64,000 nt of DNA from Whalleya microplaca (Eukaryota > Ascomycota > Sordariomycetes > Xylariales > Xylariaceae), in the NCBI GenBank assembly GCA_022497155.1, contig MU385714.1:806001-870000 (forward strand), read 5' to 3'. The position numbers and the translations under genes were made by a program. Of this stretch, positions 53,464-64,000 are shown in pieces (within the stretch, counting starts at the first letter, position 1; each line of letters opens with the position of its first letter). The notes under the pieces were generated by a model, which saw only the letters and a program-made list of their open reading frames with translations, had not been told where the DNA came from and searched no databases.

Positions 53464-54951
53464 ATGTCGCTTGCGCAGGCTGTCACCAAAGACGGGTTCG
53501 CCTTCGCGGGCGACCTCTTCGCCGAGGCAAGCGGTCACAACCGTCACCGGCGCGCAACCCCCGCGGAACTGAAGGAGCATTTCAAGAATGGCTCTGATAA
53601 GGATCGCCCAGCCCACTGGTTTGAGGCCCAACTCATCCACTACGGATTGCAGCCCTCCAAAACGAAGTCTGTTGCGCGCATGCGCTTGTACGATGCCGTC
53701 AACGCGGGCAAGCTCTCAGTCCCCTCTCACATCCAGAAGCTTGAGTCGGATCTGAAGAAGGAGTGGACTAAGAAGGAACGGGAGGCAAAGAAGGCACTAA
53801 AAGAGCCGTCGTCATCGTCGAAAGCTAAGGGCACGAAGCGAAAGGCTGATGCTTCTAATGTCGATCTTACTGTCAACGTCGGCGGAGTCAATATCACGGT
53901 CTCCGCTAGTAACTCGTCAAGTCAAACGGCATCGGCAACGAAGAAAGCAAAGACGACGAAACCTACGGCGACGCCTAAATCTACTGCGGCACCTAAAGCT
54001 GTGAAGAAAGAGCCCAAACCCAAGGCCCCGAAGAAAGAGCCCAAACCCAAGGCCCCGAAGACAGAGCCCAAATCCAAGGCCCCGAAGACAGCTACGCCAA
54101 AGAGCACACCTAAGCCCACTCCTAAGGCATCGACATCGGGACCGAAGTCCAGCTCGTCATCTCAGAAGCCCCCCGCCTCCACCACTAAGAAGCAGACAGC
54201 TCGTCGCGGTGGAATATCCCAAGGACCTAGCCGAGGAGGAGGCAAAACCGCAAGCCCACGTCCGCCGAGAACCAAGCAAACCGCTCGTCGAGGTGGCTCC
54301 ACGGCGGCCAGAGGCCGAGTTGCTGCTCCCGCTCCCGCCCGCAACGTAATCGACCTCGATGGCGACGACGGCTTCGATTACGGCGGCCCGCCCCCTCCGT
54401 ACTCGGAGTATGCAGACGATGGTCCCCAGGACGACTACTATGGCGACTCTTACGGCTCCTACGGATATTCCGACGACGACGATCAGGATGATTCCTCGGA
54501 CACAGATCTCAGACCGCTGGGTCTCCTGAACGGACGCTACGACCTCGAGAGCCAGTACGTGACGTCGGAGTGGGGCGACACGGACTTCTCGCTCGTGCTC
54601 ACGCTCAGCGGGCGCGAGCTGTGGGGTCAATTTGACCTCGGCGTCGTCAGCGGCATCCTGCGCTTCCACGAGCGGCCCTGGGAGTCCTCGGACGAGCCGG
54701 TCGACTTCCAGTGGCGCGGGCGCGAGCGCGAGGGCCCCATCATCTACGGCAATGACAATAACGGCAGTATCCGGTTCCTGGGCGACGGCCGCATCGAGGG
54801 CGAGCTCGACTTCATGAGCATCGAGTTCCGCGGACGTCGGCGATCGAACCAGGGGACCCGGAGCGAGGTCGAGGCTGGTGCTATGCGCTATGAGTGGGAC
54901 GGGTACAATGAGGATGTGTACGAGGAGGAGGAACGTAGTCGCTGGTATTAG
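53464..54951 (+). CDS. Nuclear-type basic/acidic protein with two histone H3 tail-like motifs, function unknown
   Basis: I do not recognise a named family. Single exon, 495 aa. Residues about 30-100 form a compact, conserved-looking domain with a SAP-like helix-turn-helix feel (LIHYGLQPSKTKSVARMRLY). Residues 110-290 are Lys/Pro/Ala/Ser-rich, with near-perfect repeats of KEPKPKAPK (about 181-210). Two motifs, KKQTARRGG (242-250) and RTKQTARRGGS (269-279), closely match the start of histone H3 (A-R-T-K-Q-T-A-R-K-S). Then come VIDLDGDDGFD (about 295-305), SUMO-interaction-like, a long acidic Tyr/Ser/Asp stretch, and a C-terminal domain of about 140 residues (RPLGLLNGRYDLESQYV to RSRWY) with beta-strand pattern. 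Lysine-rich linker plus acidic tract suggests nuclear localisation, which is inference. Confidence 0.85.
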   Translation: MSLAQAVTKDGFAFAGDLFAEASGHNRHRRATPAELKEHFKNGSDKDRPAHWFEAQLIHYGLQPSKTKSVARMRLYDAVNAGKLSVPSHIQKLESDLKKEWTKKEREAKKALKEPSSSSKAKGTKRKADASNVDLTVNVGGVNITVSASNSSSQTASATKKAKTTKPTATPKSTAAPKAVKKEPKPKAPKKEPKPKAPKTEPKSKAPKTATPKSTPKPTPKASTSGPKSSSSSQKPPASTTKKQTARRGGISQGPSRGGGKTASPRPPRTKQTARRGGSTAARGRVAAPAPARNVIDLDGDDGFDYGGPPPPYSEYADDGPQDDYYGDSYGSYGYSDDDDQDDSSDTDLRPLGLLNGRYDLESQYVTSEWGDTDFSLVLTLSGRELWGQFDLGVVSGILRFHERPWESSDEPVDFQWRGREREGPIIYGNDNNGSIRFLGDGRIEGELDFMSIEFRGRRRSNQGTRSEVEAGAMRYEWDGYNEDVYEEEERSRWY

Positions 54952-55451
54952 ACAGGTTTTGTTCTGTTGCTGATATGTAGGGTGTCTGTCTTTTCTTGCA
55001 GACTACTCTTGTTTACGCAGCCCGCTATGGTAACTAGGAGGAGTGTAGGGCGTTTGGGGTTCTGACAGCTTGATTGTCCTACTGTGCTTTCGTATAGTCA
55101 CTAGGCAGGCTTAAGCTTGTGGTGACTGTCACACATATACTGGTGGTGGTCATGTAGTCGCCATCAAGTATAAAGATAGAGTGTACTTAAACATGCGTTG
55201 TCTTCTCATTATCTGGTATCAATCATGTAATGTCCTCCAGAGGATCATCTCGTAAAGTATTCGTACAGGGTATCTACAGCATTTCTCATCCCAGCCGTAA
55301 CATCGTAACTCAACGCAAATGCGATACTCGTCAAATCCGATTCCCATGCAATATCACAACAATTGTAGTCCGACATACGCCCAGTATCCACGTAATACCT
55401 CAGCATCGCATATCCGCCCAACATGCACGGAAACAAAGTGACGAACCAGCA
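54952..55451. other. Intergenic between convergent genes
   Basis: Three-prime flanks of the H3-tail-motif gene and of the five-exon gene that ends at 55452. No ORF or RNA gene recognised. Confidence 0.5.
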
Positions 55452-57566
55452 TCACAAGTCAGTACACCAGCTCCCAAAGGAGCCCGGACTCTCCTTCGCC
55501 TTCCCCTTCCCCTTACCACCACCACAATCTTCCTCCTCACCACCGAACTCCCTCCGAGCCCACTCCCGCCGCGCCAGCGCCTCCTCCTCCGGCTTCGGCG
55601 CCACGCCATGGACCTCATCGTAGACGCCCTGGGGCGCCAGCTTGCCGACGAGCAAACACTCATCATCGATCTCCCGCCGCAGCGTCTCGATGTACTCGGC
55701 ATTCCAATCGCGCTTGCGCCGCTGCACCGCGCGCTTGACGTACGCCAGGTCGAAGCGGTACTGCACGTCGCGCGCGTGCGTGGCCAGGTGCTCGCGGATG
55801 CGGGCCTCGCGGGCCTTCTCATCGCGCAGCTGGCGCCGCTGCGCGCGCGACTGGCGGAGCGCGGGGAGGTAGAGACGTAGCTTCGCGCGCTCGGCTTCGA
55901 GGGTCGAGATCAGGGTCTGTTGGGTCTGCACCTCCGTGTAGAGCGCTGATTCTTCGGCCTCCGCCTCCGCCGTCGCCTGCCATTGGCCCGCGAAGTGCGA
56001 TTCGAGCTCGTGGCCTTGTAGGTTGCCGAGTCCGAAGTAGGTCATTTTGTCGACGACGTTCTCGACCTCGGACTGTGGTGGGGGAGTGGGCGTGTTAGTG
56101 GTGTTGGTGTTGGTGTGATAATGCGATGGGGGTTTGGGGTTGGGCTGCCGGGAGGGAGTGAGGGAAGGTGGAGGTGGTGGACTGGGATTGGGACTTACGT
56201 AGCTGTAGTGCTCGCTCGCTGGCGTCGGCGACGCGGGAACGGCCGGATGCCCGTATTGCTTGTTCCGCAGGTCGCGGGCGACGAGGGGCAACATGCGGCT
56301 GTACTTCTCCTGGAACGCGGCCGAGGGGAAGATTTTGGGGTCAAGGCCCGGAGGGGTGTAGATGATGGAAGGGCTACTGGGGACGATGTAATACGGCGAC
56401 ATTTCCTCTCCTGAAATTTGATCATACTGGGTCTCAGCCTTCGTATAGTAAGTAGGAAAGTGGTCCTTCGGCGTAGCAGGGTACTCTGGCGTAGGGGGTC
56501 GACGCCTTCGTTCATTGGCGGCAATATCCTGATTAGTTAGTAGAAGGTTCTAGTCGTGTAGGTGATGGAAAACTGTAGGAAAAACTCACTTCAAGAGGGA
56601 CCTTGCCGGCGTTATCATCCCAACGGACGCAGTTTCTAGACCACGCAAGGAATGTGCAAGGCGAGATGCGGCCGCTGGGGACATCTCCCTCTTCGTCATC
56701 CTCATCATGTTCAACTTCGAAGTCCGCACAGCAAGCAGTCAACGCATGGATTGAAAGGTCCATATCAGCTGGCGGTTCGATGTGCTCGATAGTTGGCCGT
56801 TCAATCTCAAAGATGGCGTCACGAGGAGAATCACCGCCCATATTCTCGGACACGAGTGCTTTATCGATCAATTCTAGCATCCTTTGAAAGAAGTTTTGGT
56901 TAGCATTGACGAGACACGAATATTGAGGACATTATAAAGCTAAGTATGTCATGGGATGATAGTTGTGGACGGCGTACCTCGAAACATCTTTCCTCTGGCT
57001 AGGAGGAGGCTTCTTCAGGGGCAAATCCTCACGGAGCCTGATCCACTCGAACAGGGGATCATCATCATCCCCCATGCAAGGGCCGCGCATTTTCACATAA
57101 GCTTGCATCATAGAGTTAGAGACTATCTGATTCTGTCCATCATCCTTTGGCTTTCCTCCTGAGCATCCAGGGAGATATCGCATGGGGTGACGCGGGAAGT
57201 CGTTGGAGTCATTGGGCTCATCCACAGGGGATCCATCCAGGCCATTGCTATAGACTGTGGGTGAATCACTGGGAGAATCTGTAGGAGTAGTATAGGTCGA
57301 TTTAGTTGTCGTCGATGTATTATTACCTAGATACGACGTCGGGCTATCAAGAGGATAGGAATCGAACTCATTGCCTAGGCGGTAGCGTGAATGGGACTTA
57401 TCTGCACTATTGGCAATGCTTTGATTTCCCTTAGAGCCATGGAAACCTATATATAATTAATAAAACATTGATATTCGGAAAATAATACCTAGGTATTCTG
57501 AAGGAACTCACGTCCATGGTTGTGGTGGTGACCTAGTGACGGCGTTGCAAGGTCACTGGGCGGCAT
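55452..57566 (-). CDS. Unrecognised five-exon protein with helical C-terminal domain
   Basis: Function unknown. Exons are 57566-57512, 57446-56978, 56881-56590, 56528-56199 and 56072-55452, giving 588 aa; all four introns are GT-AG and keep frame, so the single long model is well supported. Exon 1 encodes MPPSDLATPSLGHHHNHGR. Residues 19-130 are Ser/Thr/Pro/Asp-rich. The middle has QAYVKMRGPCMGDDDDPLFE and WIRLREDLPLKKPPPSQ, followed by an acidic region (EVEHDEDDEEGD) and CTFLAWSRNCVRWDDNAGK. The last exon is highly charged and alpha-helical (AERAKLRLYLPALRQSRAQ, YVKRAVQRRKRDWNAEYIE) with GKGKGKAKES near the end. It is not related by eye to any family I know. An intron of 126 nt (56073-56198) is pyrimidine-rich. 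Confidence 0.8.
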
Positions 57567-58217
57567 GGCTTCACCCGACTCAGTAACCAATCGACAAAAT
57601 AATTATCTGTAAGCGAACTTAAAATACAGACTTTTGCCAACAAAACAATTGAATAGAATGAAAGAGAAGTTGATCAGACAGGTGATGAAACAAAGTGAAA
57701 AAGAGCGTGGAAAGGATTGTGTCAGGTCGCCGAAGTAGAAAGAACAGTTGGAATATGTGTGAATTGTTTTGGACGTAGATGAACAATTGATTGCTCAAGT
57801 TCGCCGAACAAGCTGCAAGCTGTTTAGATCTCTTTGTAAACACGTGGTGGTTATCGATTTACTGAATGCTAGGACCATATAAGTGATTATGGCCTAAATC
57901 GAAGTCCGTCACTAGAGTTACCAGCGCGTCGTGATTGCTGATACGTACAATATTCGCCGTAGTACAACTCAGAGCGCGTTCATACACTGCTGAATTCTAG
58001 CGCTATGGGCACATTGCAGCTTTCACAATGACTTTCTACTATTCAACTATAAGCACAGTGGAACAAATGACCCAAGACCTCATAATTAATGCTTCAGTGT
58101 TTTGGTCTTTGTTGACTACCCATCGAGACAATGCTCTGTCCTCGAGTCTAATGATATACCCCAACCATAATGGAAGGCCCCAACTACGTAGCAAAAACTC
58201 ATGTACATCACGACCTC
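57567..58217. other. Intergenic, upstream of the five-exon gene and downstream of RFC1
   Basis: Minus-strand promoter region for the five-exon gene and 3' flank of RFC1; AT-rich, no ORF with protein character. Confidence 0.5.
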
Positions 58218-61200
58218 TTATTTCTTTGCCTTGCCCTTAGCTGCACTGGCTTTCTTGCGCGCCTTGGGCTTTTCTTCTTCATCATCCTCGGCAGCCTTAG
58301 CAGCCTTCTTACTACCCTTCTTTGCAGCTTTAGCTTTGGGTTTCTTGATGAATTTATCCTTGTCGAGGTCATCATCATCGTCGGCCTCGACAGGTTCGAC
58401 GGCTTCTGCTTCGTCTTCTTCATCTAGGGCCTCCTCAAGATCCGGCTTCTCTTTCGCGGCAGCCTTGGGTGCTGCAACGTTACTTGCCTTCATGAAAGGA
58501 ACTGGATGGGACATGGTATTATACCTATTTGGATTAGTTCAGGGATCACTGCTAAGTTGCTCATATTGACTTACAGTCTGGTGAAAGTAGACTTGGTCTG
58601 GGTGTCAATATTGACACGTTCTTCATCTTGAGGACCGACACCCAATTCCTTGATCGAGTCGAAATCTTCTCTGGTAAGGAAATAACTGTCCATAAGCTCG
58701 ATGACTTCTTCCACAGATTCCTTGCCATCATCCGCGAGTCTTTTTATGAGCTGCGTCCAGAGCACCGGCAAGTATTGCTGGCGAATCTCGTTGTGATCAC
58801 CCGAGGATCTAAGCCGCATATGCGAATGGATCTCGCGAATGTATCTGCCAAGCTTACCAGATTTGCTGTTGTTGCCAAGCCAAGAGGTGAAATTCGATCC
58901 TATCATCTGGCCGGCCACAAAGCTAGCTGGCCGGACTGTGCTGAAGACCGCGTGCGTTGGCATGAGACTCCAGTGCTGCTGCGGCCCATGAATCATTCTA
59001 TCCACCAAGTCACCATCGCTGATGCTTTCAGCGGCCTTATCTACCGCTTCCAGAGCTTTCAGGTTCGCTTCTCGTTTGTTGTATTGGTTTTGGTTCAGCA
59101 CAGCGGGCTTCGTTCGTAAAAAGTTCTCCTGTATCATCAAATAACTGAACTCGTGGTCGTTGAAATAAAGTTGAATCTTGTCGTTGAGGGTAGCCTTGCT
59201 TGCCGGAGAAAACAGACCACCACCGAGCATCTTTTGACAGATATCCCAAGGCTTCAGCACAATCGACTTCTCCCAGGCCTTCGACATGTTCTTGCTCTGG
59301 TCATAGTCCATGGAGGTTTGATCCAGCTTGACTGTAGACATCATGTTGATGATTTGTCTGATATCCCGATTGCTGCCCTCGATGAGGGCATCGAGTACTT
59401 GTGGCGAAAGCTTCAGGCCTTCTCTGTGACAGATCGTCATCATCCGTGAGCGAATCTGGTCGATTTGTGGTCTTTGGAACTTGATGTCAAATGTTACGAA
59501 GTCAAATGGCTTCATCTTGGGGAGTTTCCGCTCGTTGCAGATCAGGATAAGGGGCACTTCGGTCTTCTTGCAGAACTTTGCGAGGGCACCAACGCCTCCA
59601 CGATCACCAGCAGACATTCCGTCCACCTCATCCATCACAAGGACGATATTTTTCTTTTCCTTGTCCACCTTCTTCCCATCACCCGCGAAGTACCCATTGA
59701 GTGATGTATTGTTCATGACCTCGCTCACGCCAGCTTCTACAAGCTTTTTGCTACGTGAGTCGCTGGCATTGCTCTCTAAAACATCATACCCTTCCAGTTT
59801 GGCGGCTAGGTGCGCTGCTGTCGTCTTGCCGATCCCAGGGGGGCCGGAAACGATGATGGCGCGTGCGCCACCCATGCCATCGGCTCCTCGCTTCTGGAAG
59901 TTGTACTTCCGAGCTTTGTGCCAATTCCTCAACCAGTTCTGGATCTTTTCCACGCCGGCCTTGTTTCCGCAGATGTGGCTCGCCTGGGTCGGCGCATACT
60001 TTACCGTCCACAATTGAGCAGTAGTAGGGGTTGAAGTAGGAGGAGCAGGACCAGTGGCACCGCGGGCAACGGCAGCTTTTCGGGCCTTCTCGGCTTCTGC
60101 TTTCCGTTTCTTCTCTTCTTGCTCCATCTCGGCGGCTTGCTGTTTGATCTTTTCCTCCTCTAACTTTCGCTTTTCCCTCACCTTCTCGGCGCCTTTGCCG
60201 CCTCCGCCACCAGCCGGGAGGCGACGGATGAGCTCGAACAGCCCCTCCTCATTGATAGTCTTGATACCATGTTGGCGAATCTTAGCAAGCTTGCTAGGTC
60301 CAGCATCCTCTCCTAGCACTACGTAGTTGGTCTTGCTACTTGGCGCACCGGTAATCTTGCCACCGTAGCGCTTGACTAAAGCTTGAGCATCTTCGCGTGC
60401 AACGGTTGTCAGCTGTCCGGTGAATACGAATGTTAGGCCAGCTAGACAATCTTCCTCTCCCTCGGGCAATTCAGCGGTAGGGTTTGGCGGAGCGGCGGAG
60501 TTCCCCCCTCCTGCCGCCGCCTTTCTCCAGTCAAATTTGGTATCCGGGTCTTTAGCTGGTGGGGTTGGGGGTCGGACCGTGGGAATGTCATCGAAAATCG
60601 CTTGGATTTCTGCATTTTCAGCTTCATCCGGCTTCTTGGCTCTCGGTGCTCTCGGCTTCTTTGGTGCTGGTTTCTTGCGCGAGGGGGGTTCCTCGTCGTC
60701 GTCGTCTTCTTCGGATTCGGGTTCCGGCGTCTTCCTCTTCTTAGCTGAAGTAGCCGCCTTGCTATTCTTTGTAGCTTTTGGGGCAAGGGGAGCATCGTCA
60801 TCATCATCATTATCGACTGGCTTGCTACGAGAAGCGACTCTCTTCGGCTTAGGCAGAAACTCTTCTTCGCTTTCCTCCTCGACGTAGTCGTCGTTCTTTC
60901 TCTTATTGCGGCTCTTCGCATCCGCAGCAAATATGTCATCCCCGGCATCGCCATCGTCATCCATGAAAGCATCCTCATCATTATCTAGGCTGTGCCGCTT
61001 AAAGCTAGTTGAGGAGCGTTTCTTTGATGCACCCTGACCACTTTTGTCTGCAGCAGGAGGAGCTTCTTTCGTCACCTTCTGTTTGTTCCTGGGGCTTGAC
61101 CGAACCTCGACTTTGGGCTTTGCCGGTGACTTGGCATCGGCCTTCGCAGCAGGTTGGCTTTTTGACTTGCTCGAGGCGAAGTATGCGCTTGCCGTGGTAG

Positions 61201-61417
61201 CCGTTCCCTGGATCTTGTCGTCGGCCGGCTTCTTCTTCGGGGTAGATCTAGTACCAAGTTTCTTCGTCTCAACGACTGGCTCGTCGTCGTCGCTATCGTC
61301 AACCACTTTTCGTCCCTTGGTACGCCTTTTCGGTGGCTCTTCTTGCGCTTTCTTCGGAGCCGGCTTTGCAGGGGCTGCACCCCCCTTAGGCCCAAAGAAG
61401 GAGCGAATATCGGCCAT
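58218..61417 (-). CDS. RFC1: Replication factor C subunit 1 (clamp loader large subunit)
   Basis: The largest subunit of the RFC complex, which loads PCNA onto primed DNA. Exons are 61417-58575 and 58524-58218, joined over a 50-nt intron in frame, giving 1049 aa. The N-terminus MADIRSFFGPK is a PCNA-interacting (PIP-like) motif. A long Lys/Asp/Ser-rich disordered region covers 10-310. The BRCT domain is about 319-402 (LAGLTFVFTGQL ... TNYVVLGEDAGPSKL). After a coiled, charged segment the AAA+ domain shows Walker A GPPGIGKTT (525-533), Walker B VLVMDEVDG (592-600), and the sensor region NERKLPKMKPFDFVTFDIKF. The C-terminal RFC1 collar domain contains RYIREIHSHMRLRSSGDH. The short exon 2 (YNTMSHPVPFMKASNVAAPK onward) ends in a Lys-rich acidic tail. 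Everything expected is present. Confidence 0.97.
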
Positions 61418-61853
61418 TCTAATTAAGTAGTGGAGGAATGCTGAATGTGCGCAGCGAACGAGGCCAATGTCAGGAATATTGTTGTTGTCAAAAATTAATT
61501 TTCCACAGAAGGGTGGACGGGTGCCTGAGCTAGGTAGCTACTTTGTAGGCAGCTCGAGGGAATCGTGGACGCGATTGACGCGCTCAACCCATTTAACTTT
61601 TAAAGGCTTAGCGGCTTGAGTGACAAGGAACGCGAATCCCGCACGAGCCACCTTTACACTCTAGCTTGGAGCATTGATGCCTACAAGGGTACGTACCTTA
61701 TATCGTACCCCTCTACATAGATAATGCTACTTATAACACTAGCGGCTTAGCTCGAATGCATTTTGGAACTTCAGATTCAATTCGTCATATTGAAATTTCA
61801 AGGTATCTGAAAGCAACGACCACAGCTTTCGACAACCGACTCCCTCGTACATT
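61418..61853. promoter_or_regulatory. Divergent promoter region, RFC1 and mitochondrial uL16m
   Basis: A 436-nt spacer between head-to-head genes. No credible ORF. I looked for an MluI cell-cycle box (ACGCGT) upstream of RFC1; the sequence near 61569-61582 (GGACGCGATTGACGCGCTC) holds two ACGCG cores but no full ACGCGT. Confidence 0.55.
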
Positions 61854-62705
61854 ATGACAATGCGCTCCAGCGGCGCGTCATGTCTTGCCGGCGCCTTTCG
61901 ATCGCTTAAAATATCCCACACTCCGACTATACGGCCCTCGATAATACCCAATGCCTCCTCAATCGTTTCGAGACAGGTCCAAGCCCCTCAAAATGTCCGT
62001 CTGTTTTCCGCCACGGCGTCGATGGCCGGCAACTGGCTGGAGCCTATGATAAACCGCAAGCAGAAGATGATGAAGGGACGGGTGAGGGTTGCTACCGGTG
62101 GCTCCGTCAAAGGGACAACTGTGATGTGGGGAGAGTACGGACTGCGCATGACTGATCACCATCGGAGAATCAGCGCAAAGCAATTGAAGTGTGCCGAAGA
62201 TACCATCAAAGCACGGTTACGTGGGCAGAAATATCGTCTGTACAAGAGAGTCTGCTGCAACCTCGGCGTGTTTGTCAGCGGTAACGAGGTTTGTCTGTGA
62301 TGATCCTATATCGACCTCCCACATTGCTAAAATCCTACCTCAGATGCGTATGGGTAAAGGAAAAGGTTCATTCGACCATTGGGCCGCAAGGGTAGCTGTC
62401 AACCAGATTATTATGGAGCTGAAGGGAATGGTCCACGAACAGGTCGTCCGTGATGCCTTTCGGTTGGCCGGGAATAAGCTCCCAGGTAAGCTCCATCCCT
62501 CCACGTCCAACTTGCGCGATCCCTAACTGTATACCCAGGACAATGGGAGTTTGTGAAGCGAGGTGAACCGCCAATTGTGGGAATCACCAAGCTGGATGGC
62601 ATCACACTGGAAGAACTGAAGAGGCCAAGACGTAAGGTTGTTGCGGAAACTATACAGCCAGCTCCCTCCTCAGAAACAACGTCGGAAGCCACTGCGAACC
62701 CTTAG
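61854..62705 (+). CDS. MRPL16: Mitochondrial large ribosomal subunit protein uL16m
   Basis: The bacterial L16 homologue, bound near the peptidyl transferase centre of the mitochondrial ribosome. Exons are 61854-62288, 62344-62485 and 62539-62705, in frame, giving 247 aa. The first 55 residues are basic and Ser/Ala-rich (MTMRSSGASCLAGAFRSLK), a presequence. The uL16 core shows MKGRVRVATGGSVKGTTVMW, GLRMTDHHRRISAKQLKCAE and KYRLYKRVCCNLGVFVSGNE, followed directly across intron 1 by MRMGKGKGSFDHWAARV, the family's best-conserved loop. RLAGNKLPGQWEFVKRGEPP spans intron 2. The C-terminal tail is polar. The ATG at 61854 has a second ATG two codons later. Confidence 0.97.
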
Positions 62706-63657
62706 ACTTAGGTAGTCACTATGGCTCGAGTGTATGTATGAGTAGGATGTATAGAAAATCCTGCCATTGTATCAAATCCATTGAGGAAATAATTAGGGGC
62801 ATCTTTAACCTCTAGAGCTAGGATAAATTTAGCCCCTGAACTGATATATTTGTACCACTTGTTCATCCGAGCAAGGGCTGTTTACTGGGAAGGGGAATGA
62901 GTCTCACTTCCAAGACAATGGTTTTGATGCCTTGGATCTTGCCGCTACCTCTATACGAGAGCTATATCATTTGGCTACACATGCTCTCTCGTGACGTTGA
63001 AAATGGTCTCAGCTATCAACTATGCGCCAATATCACAACGCCCTTTCGCCCTGCTCTACAAGTGTCTGTACCGCGGCCGCTACCTTGCTAAGAAATAATC
63101 AAAACAGCTTAACAAGGCGAAGTACTTGAAATCTCAAAATAAATTAGTCAAGATTTACTATAGCTATTCACAAAACACACCTGAGGTACAGCTCTGAACT
63201 ACCATTCTGTTATGTAATACTGGCATAGAAATCCCGTGAGTCTCGGTTAAACCAGCTAAGTAACAACTGAATTGCGGTACTTGTTCGTTCTCATCATATG
63301 TTTTTTATTCGTCTCGTCTATAACGGCTGCGCGGCTATCTACGGTATCAAGTTGCGCGATCAAGCATCAGCCACAGTGTGGCACTGAGCAGATGCCGAAG
63401 CTAGTCAGGGAACTTACCTGAAAAGGATCTAACCTCGGCAGACCCTCCTTCACCCGACCAATCCGTCAGCTCAGCTGCTTGTATGGATACATGGTAAATA
63501 GAGTTCATGCCTGTGAAAGAACAGCAACATAGCTTCTGGCGGCTCCCGTCGTCCAATCCCTGAACGTTTATATTATCCGGACTCATTCCCAGTCTTGTCC
63601 GCTTTATCTCTAGAGCTTCATTTTCTTCGTAACCTTCTTTAAGCCGTTTTCATCAGA
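62706..63657. other. Intergenic, promoter region of citrate synthase
   Basis: Nearly 1 kb between tandem plus-strand genes. AT-rich at 63090-63350; the last 80 nt before the ATG are pyrimidine-rich (CCGCTTTATCTCTAGAGCTTC). No other gene recognised. Confidence 0.5.
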
Positions 63658-64000
63658 ATGGTAACTGTGTCGAAACAAGCGCCCCGTCAATCACTAACGG
63701 TGGTTGACAACCGGACCAATAAGGTGTATGAGCTTCCTATTCAACATAACTCCATCTTAGCAACAGATATCAAGAAGATCAAGGCCCAATCACAGAATGA
63801 CAGAAAGGAGGAAGAGACAGAGCAGGGTCTGAGGGTCTACGACCCGGCCTATATGAATACGGCGGTTATCCAGAGCAAGATTACCTACATCAACGGCCAG
63901 GATGGCATTTTAAGATATCGAGGCTATCCCATCGAGCAGTTGACGAAGAAGAGTAATTTTCTGGAATCCGCCTTCTTGCTCATCTATGGAGAGCTGCCAA
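63658..64000 (+). CDS. Citrate synthase, 5' part, likely peroxisomal isoform
   Basis: Condenses acetyl-CoA and oxaloacetate to citrate. Only the first 114 codons are in the window; the gene runs off the end. The start [19 protein letters not shown] lacks a mitochondrial presequence and moves straight into the folded part ([20 protein letters not shown]). Then come [20 protein letters not shown] and the family signature [18 protein letters not shown], ending in [12 protein letters not shown]. The layout resembles the second, non-mitochondrial (peroxisomal or glyoxysomal-type) citrate synthase of filamentous fungi. A C-terminal peroxisome signal, which would decide this, lies outside the window. 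No intron is seen in this part. Confidence 0.92.
   Translation, partial: MVTVSKQAPRQSLTVVDNRTNKVYELPIQHNSILATDIKKIKAQSQNDRKEEETEQGLRVYDPAYMNTAVIQSKITYINGQDGILRYRGYPIEQLTKKSNFLESAFLLIYGELP

Noticed and set aside
61569..61582. MCB (ACGCGT) cell-cycle element upstream of RFC1
   Set aside because: Only ACGCG cores are present, not the complete palindrome; too weak to call.

Overview
This is nuclear DNA of a filamentous ascomycete, probably a Sordariomycete. It carries about 21 protein-coding genes, most split by one to five introns of 49-130 nt with GTRNGT donors and CTAAC/CTGAC branch points. The protein repertoire fits this: a fungal Dicer-like 2, an MNN10/11 mannosyltransferase, a DUF7918 protein, an mpaB/DUF2236 oxygenase and a fungal calcipressin. 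Class is inferred from protein flavour only. Coding regions are GC-rich, spacers are AT-richer, and no transposon, CRISPR array or rRNA gene was recognised.

Layout: coiled-coil protein (-, 1.3-2.5 kb); pyruvate dehydrogenase kinase-type kinase (+, 4.2-5.7); sphingosine-1-phosphate lyase (-, 6.8-8.7); GT34 mannosyltransferase (-, 10.2-11.2); RING-CH membrane E3 ligase (-, 12.7-13.8); 20S proteasome alpha-2 (+, 14.7-15.8); RCC1-repeat protein (-, 15.8-17.1); Dicer-like 2 (+, 17.6-22.3); DUF7918 protein (-, 23.2-24.6); intron-containing tRNA-Ala (+, 26.1); Rgp1 (+, 27.2-29.7); WD40 protein (-, 30.9-34.0); Rrg9/neugrin (-, 36.4-37.5); mpaB oxygenase (+, 38.3-40.2); calcipressin (-, 40.9-41.7); a gene-poor 3.3 kb spacer; mitochondrial Phe-tRNA synthetase (-, 45.0-46.3); mitochondrial dicarboxylate carrier (+, 47.4-48.6); RPB3 (-, 49.1-50.2); U2 snRNA (-, 51.35-51.60); mitochondrial GrpE (+, 51.9-52.8); a nuclear-type protein with histone-H3-tail-like motifs (+, 53.5-55.0); an unrecognised five-exon gene (-, 55.5-57.6); RFC1 (-, 58.2-61.4); mitochondrial ribosomal protein uL16m (+, 61.9-62.7); and the 5' part of a citrate synthase (+, from 63.66).

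Most genes are single housekeeping loci, not a cluster. Seven products act in mitochondria (PDK, Rrg9, PheRS, carrier, GrpE, uL16m, possibly citrate synthase), and RPB3, RFC1, U2 and the proteasome subunit serve core nuclear processes.

The most striking observation is the U2 snRNA gene. Its conserved 5' stem-loop I is interrupted by a 61-nt sequence with perfect spliceosomal intron signals. Removing it restores canonical U2, so this spliceosomal RNA seems to need splicing for its own maturation. Second are two histone H3 N-terminus look-alike motifs in the gene at 53.5 kb. Third is a SUMO-related C-terminal tail on the DUF7918 protein. A GC-AG intron and very short exons in the proteasome and Dicer genes are further gene-structure curiosities. 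All gene models were built by hand from splice signals and reading-frame continuity; no database search was possible.
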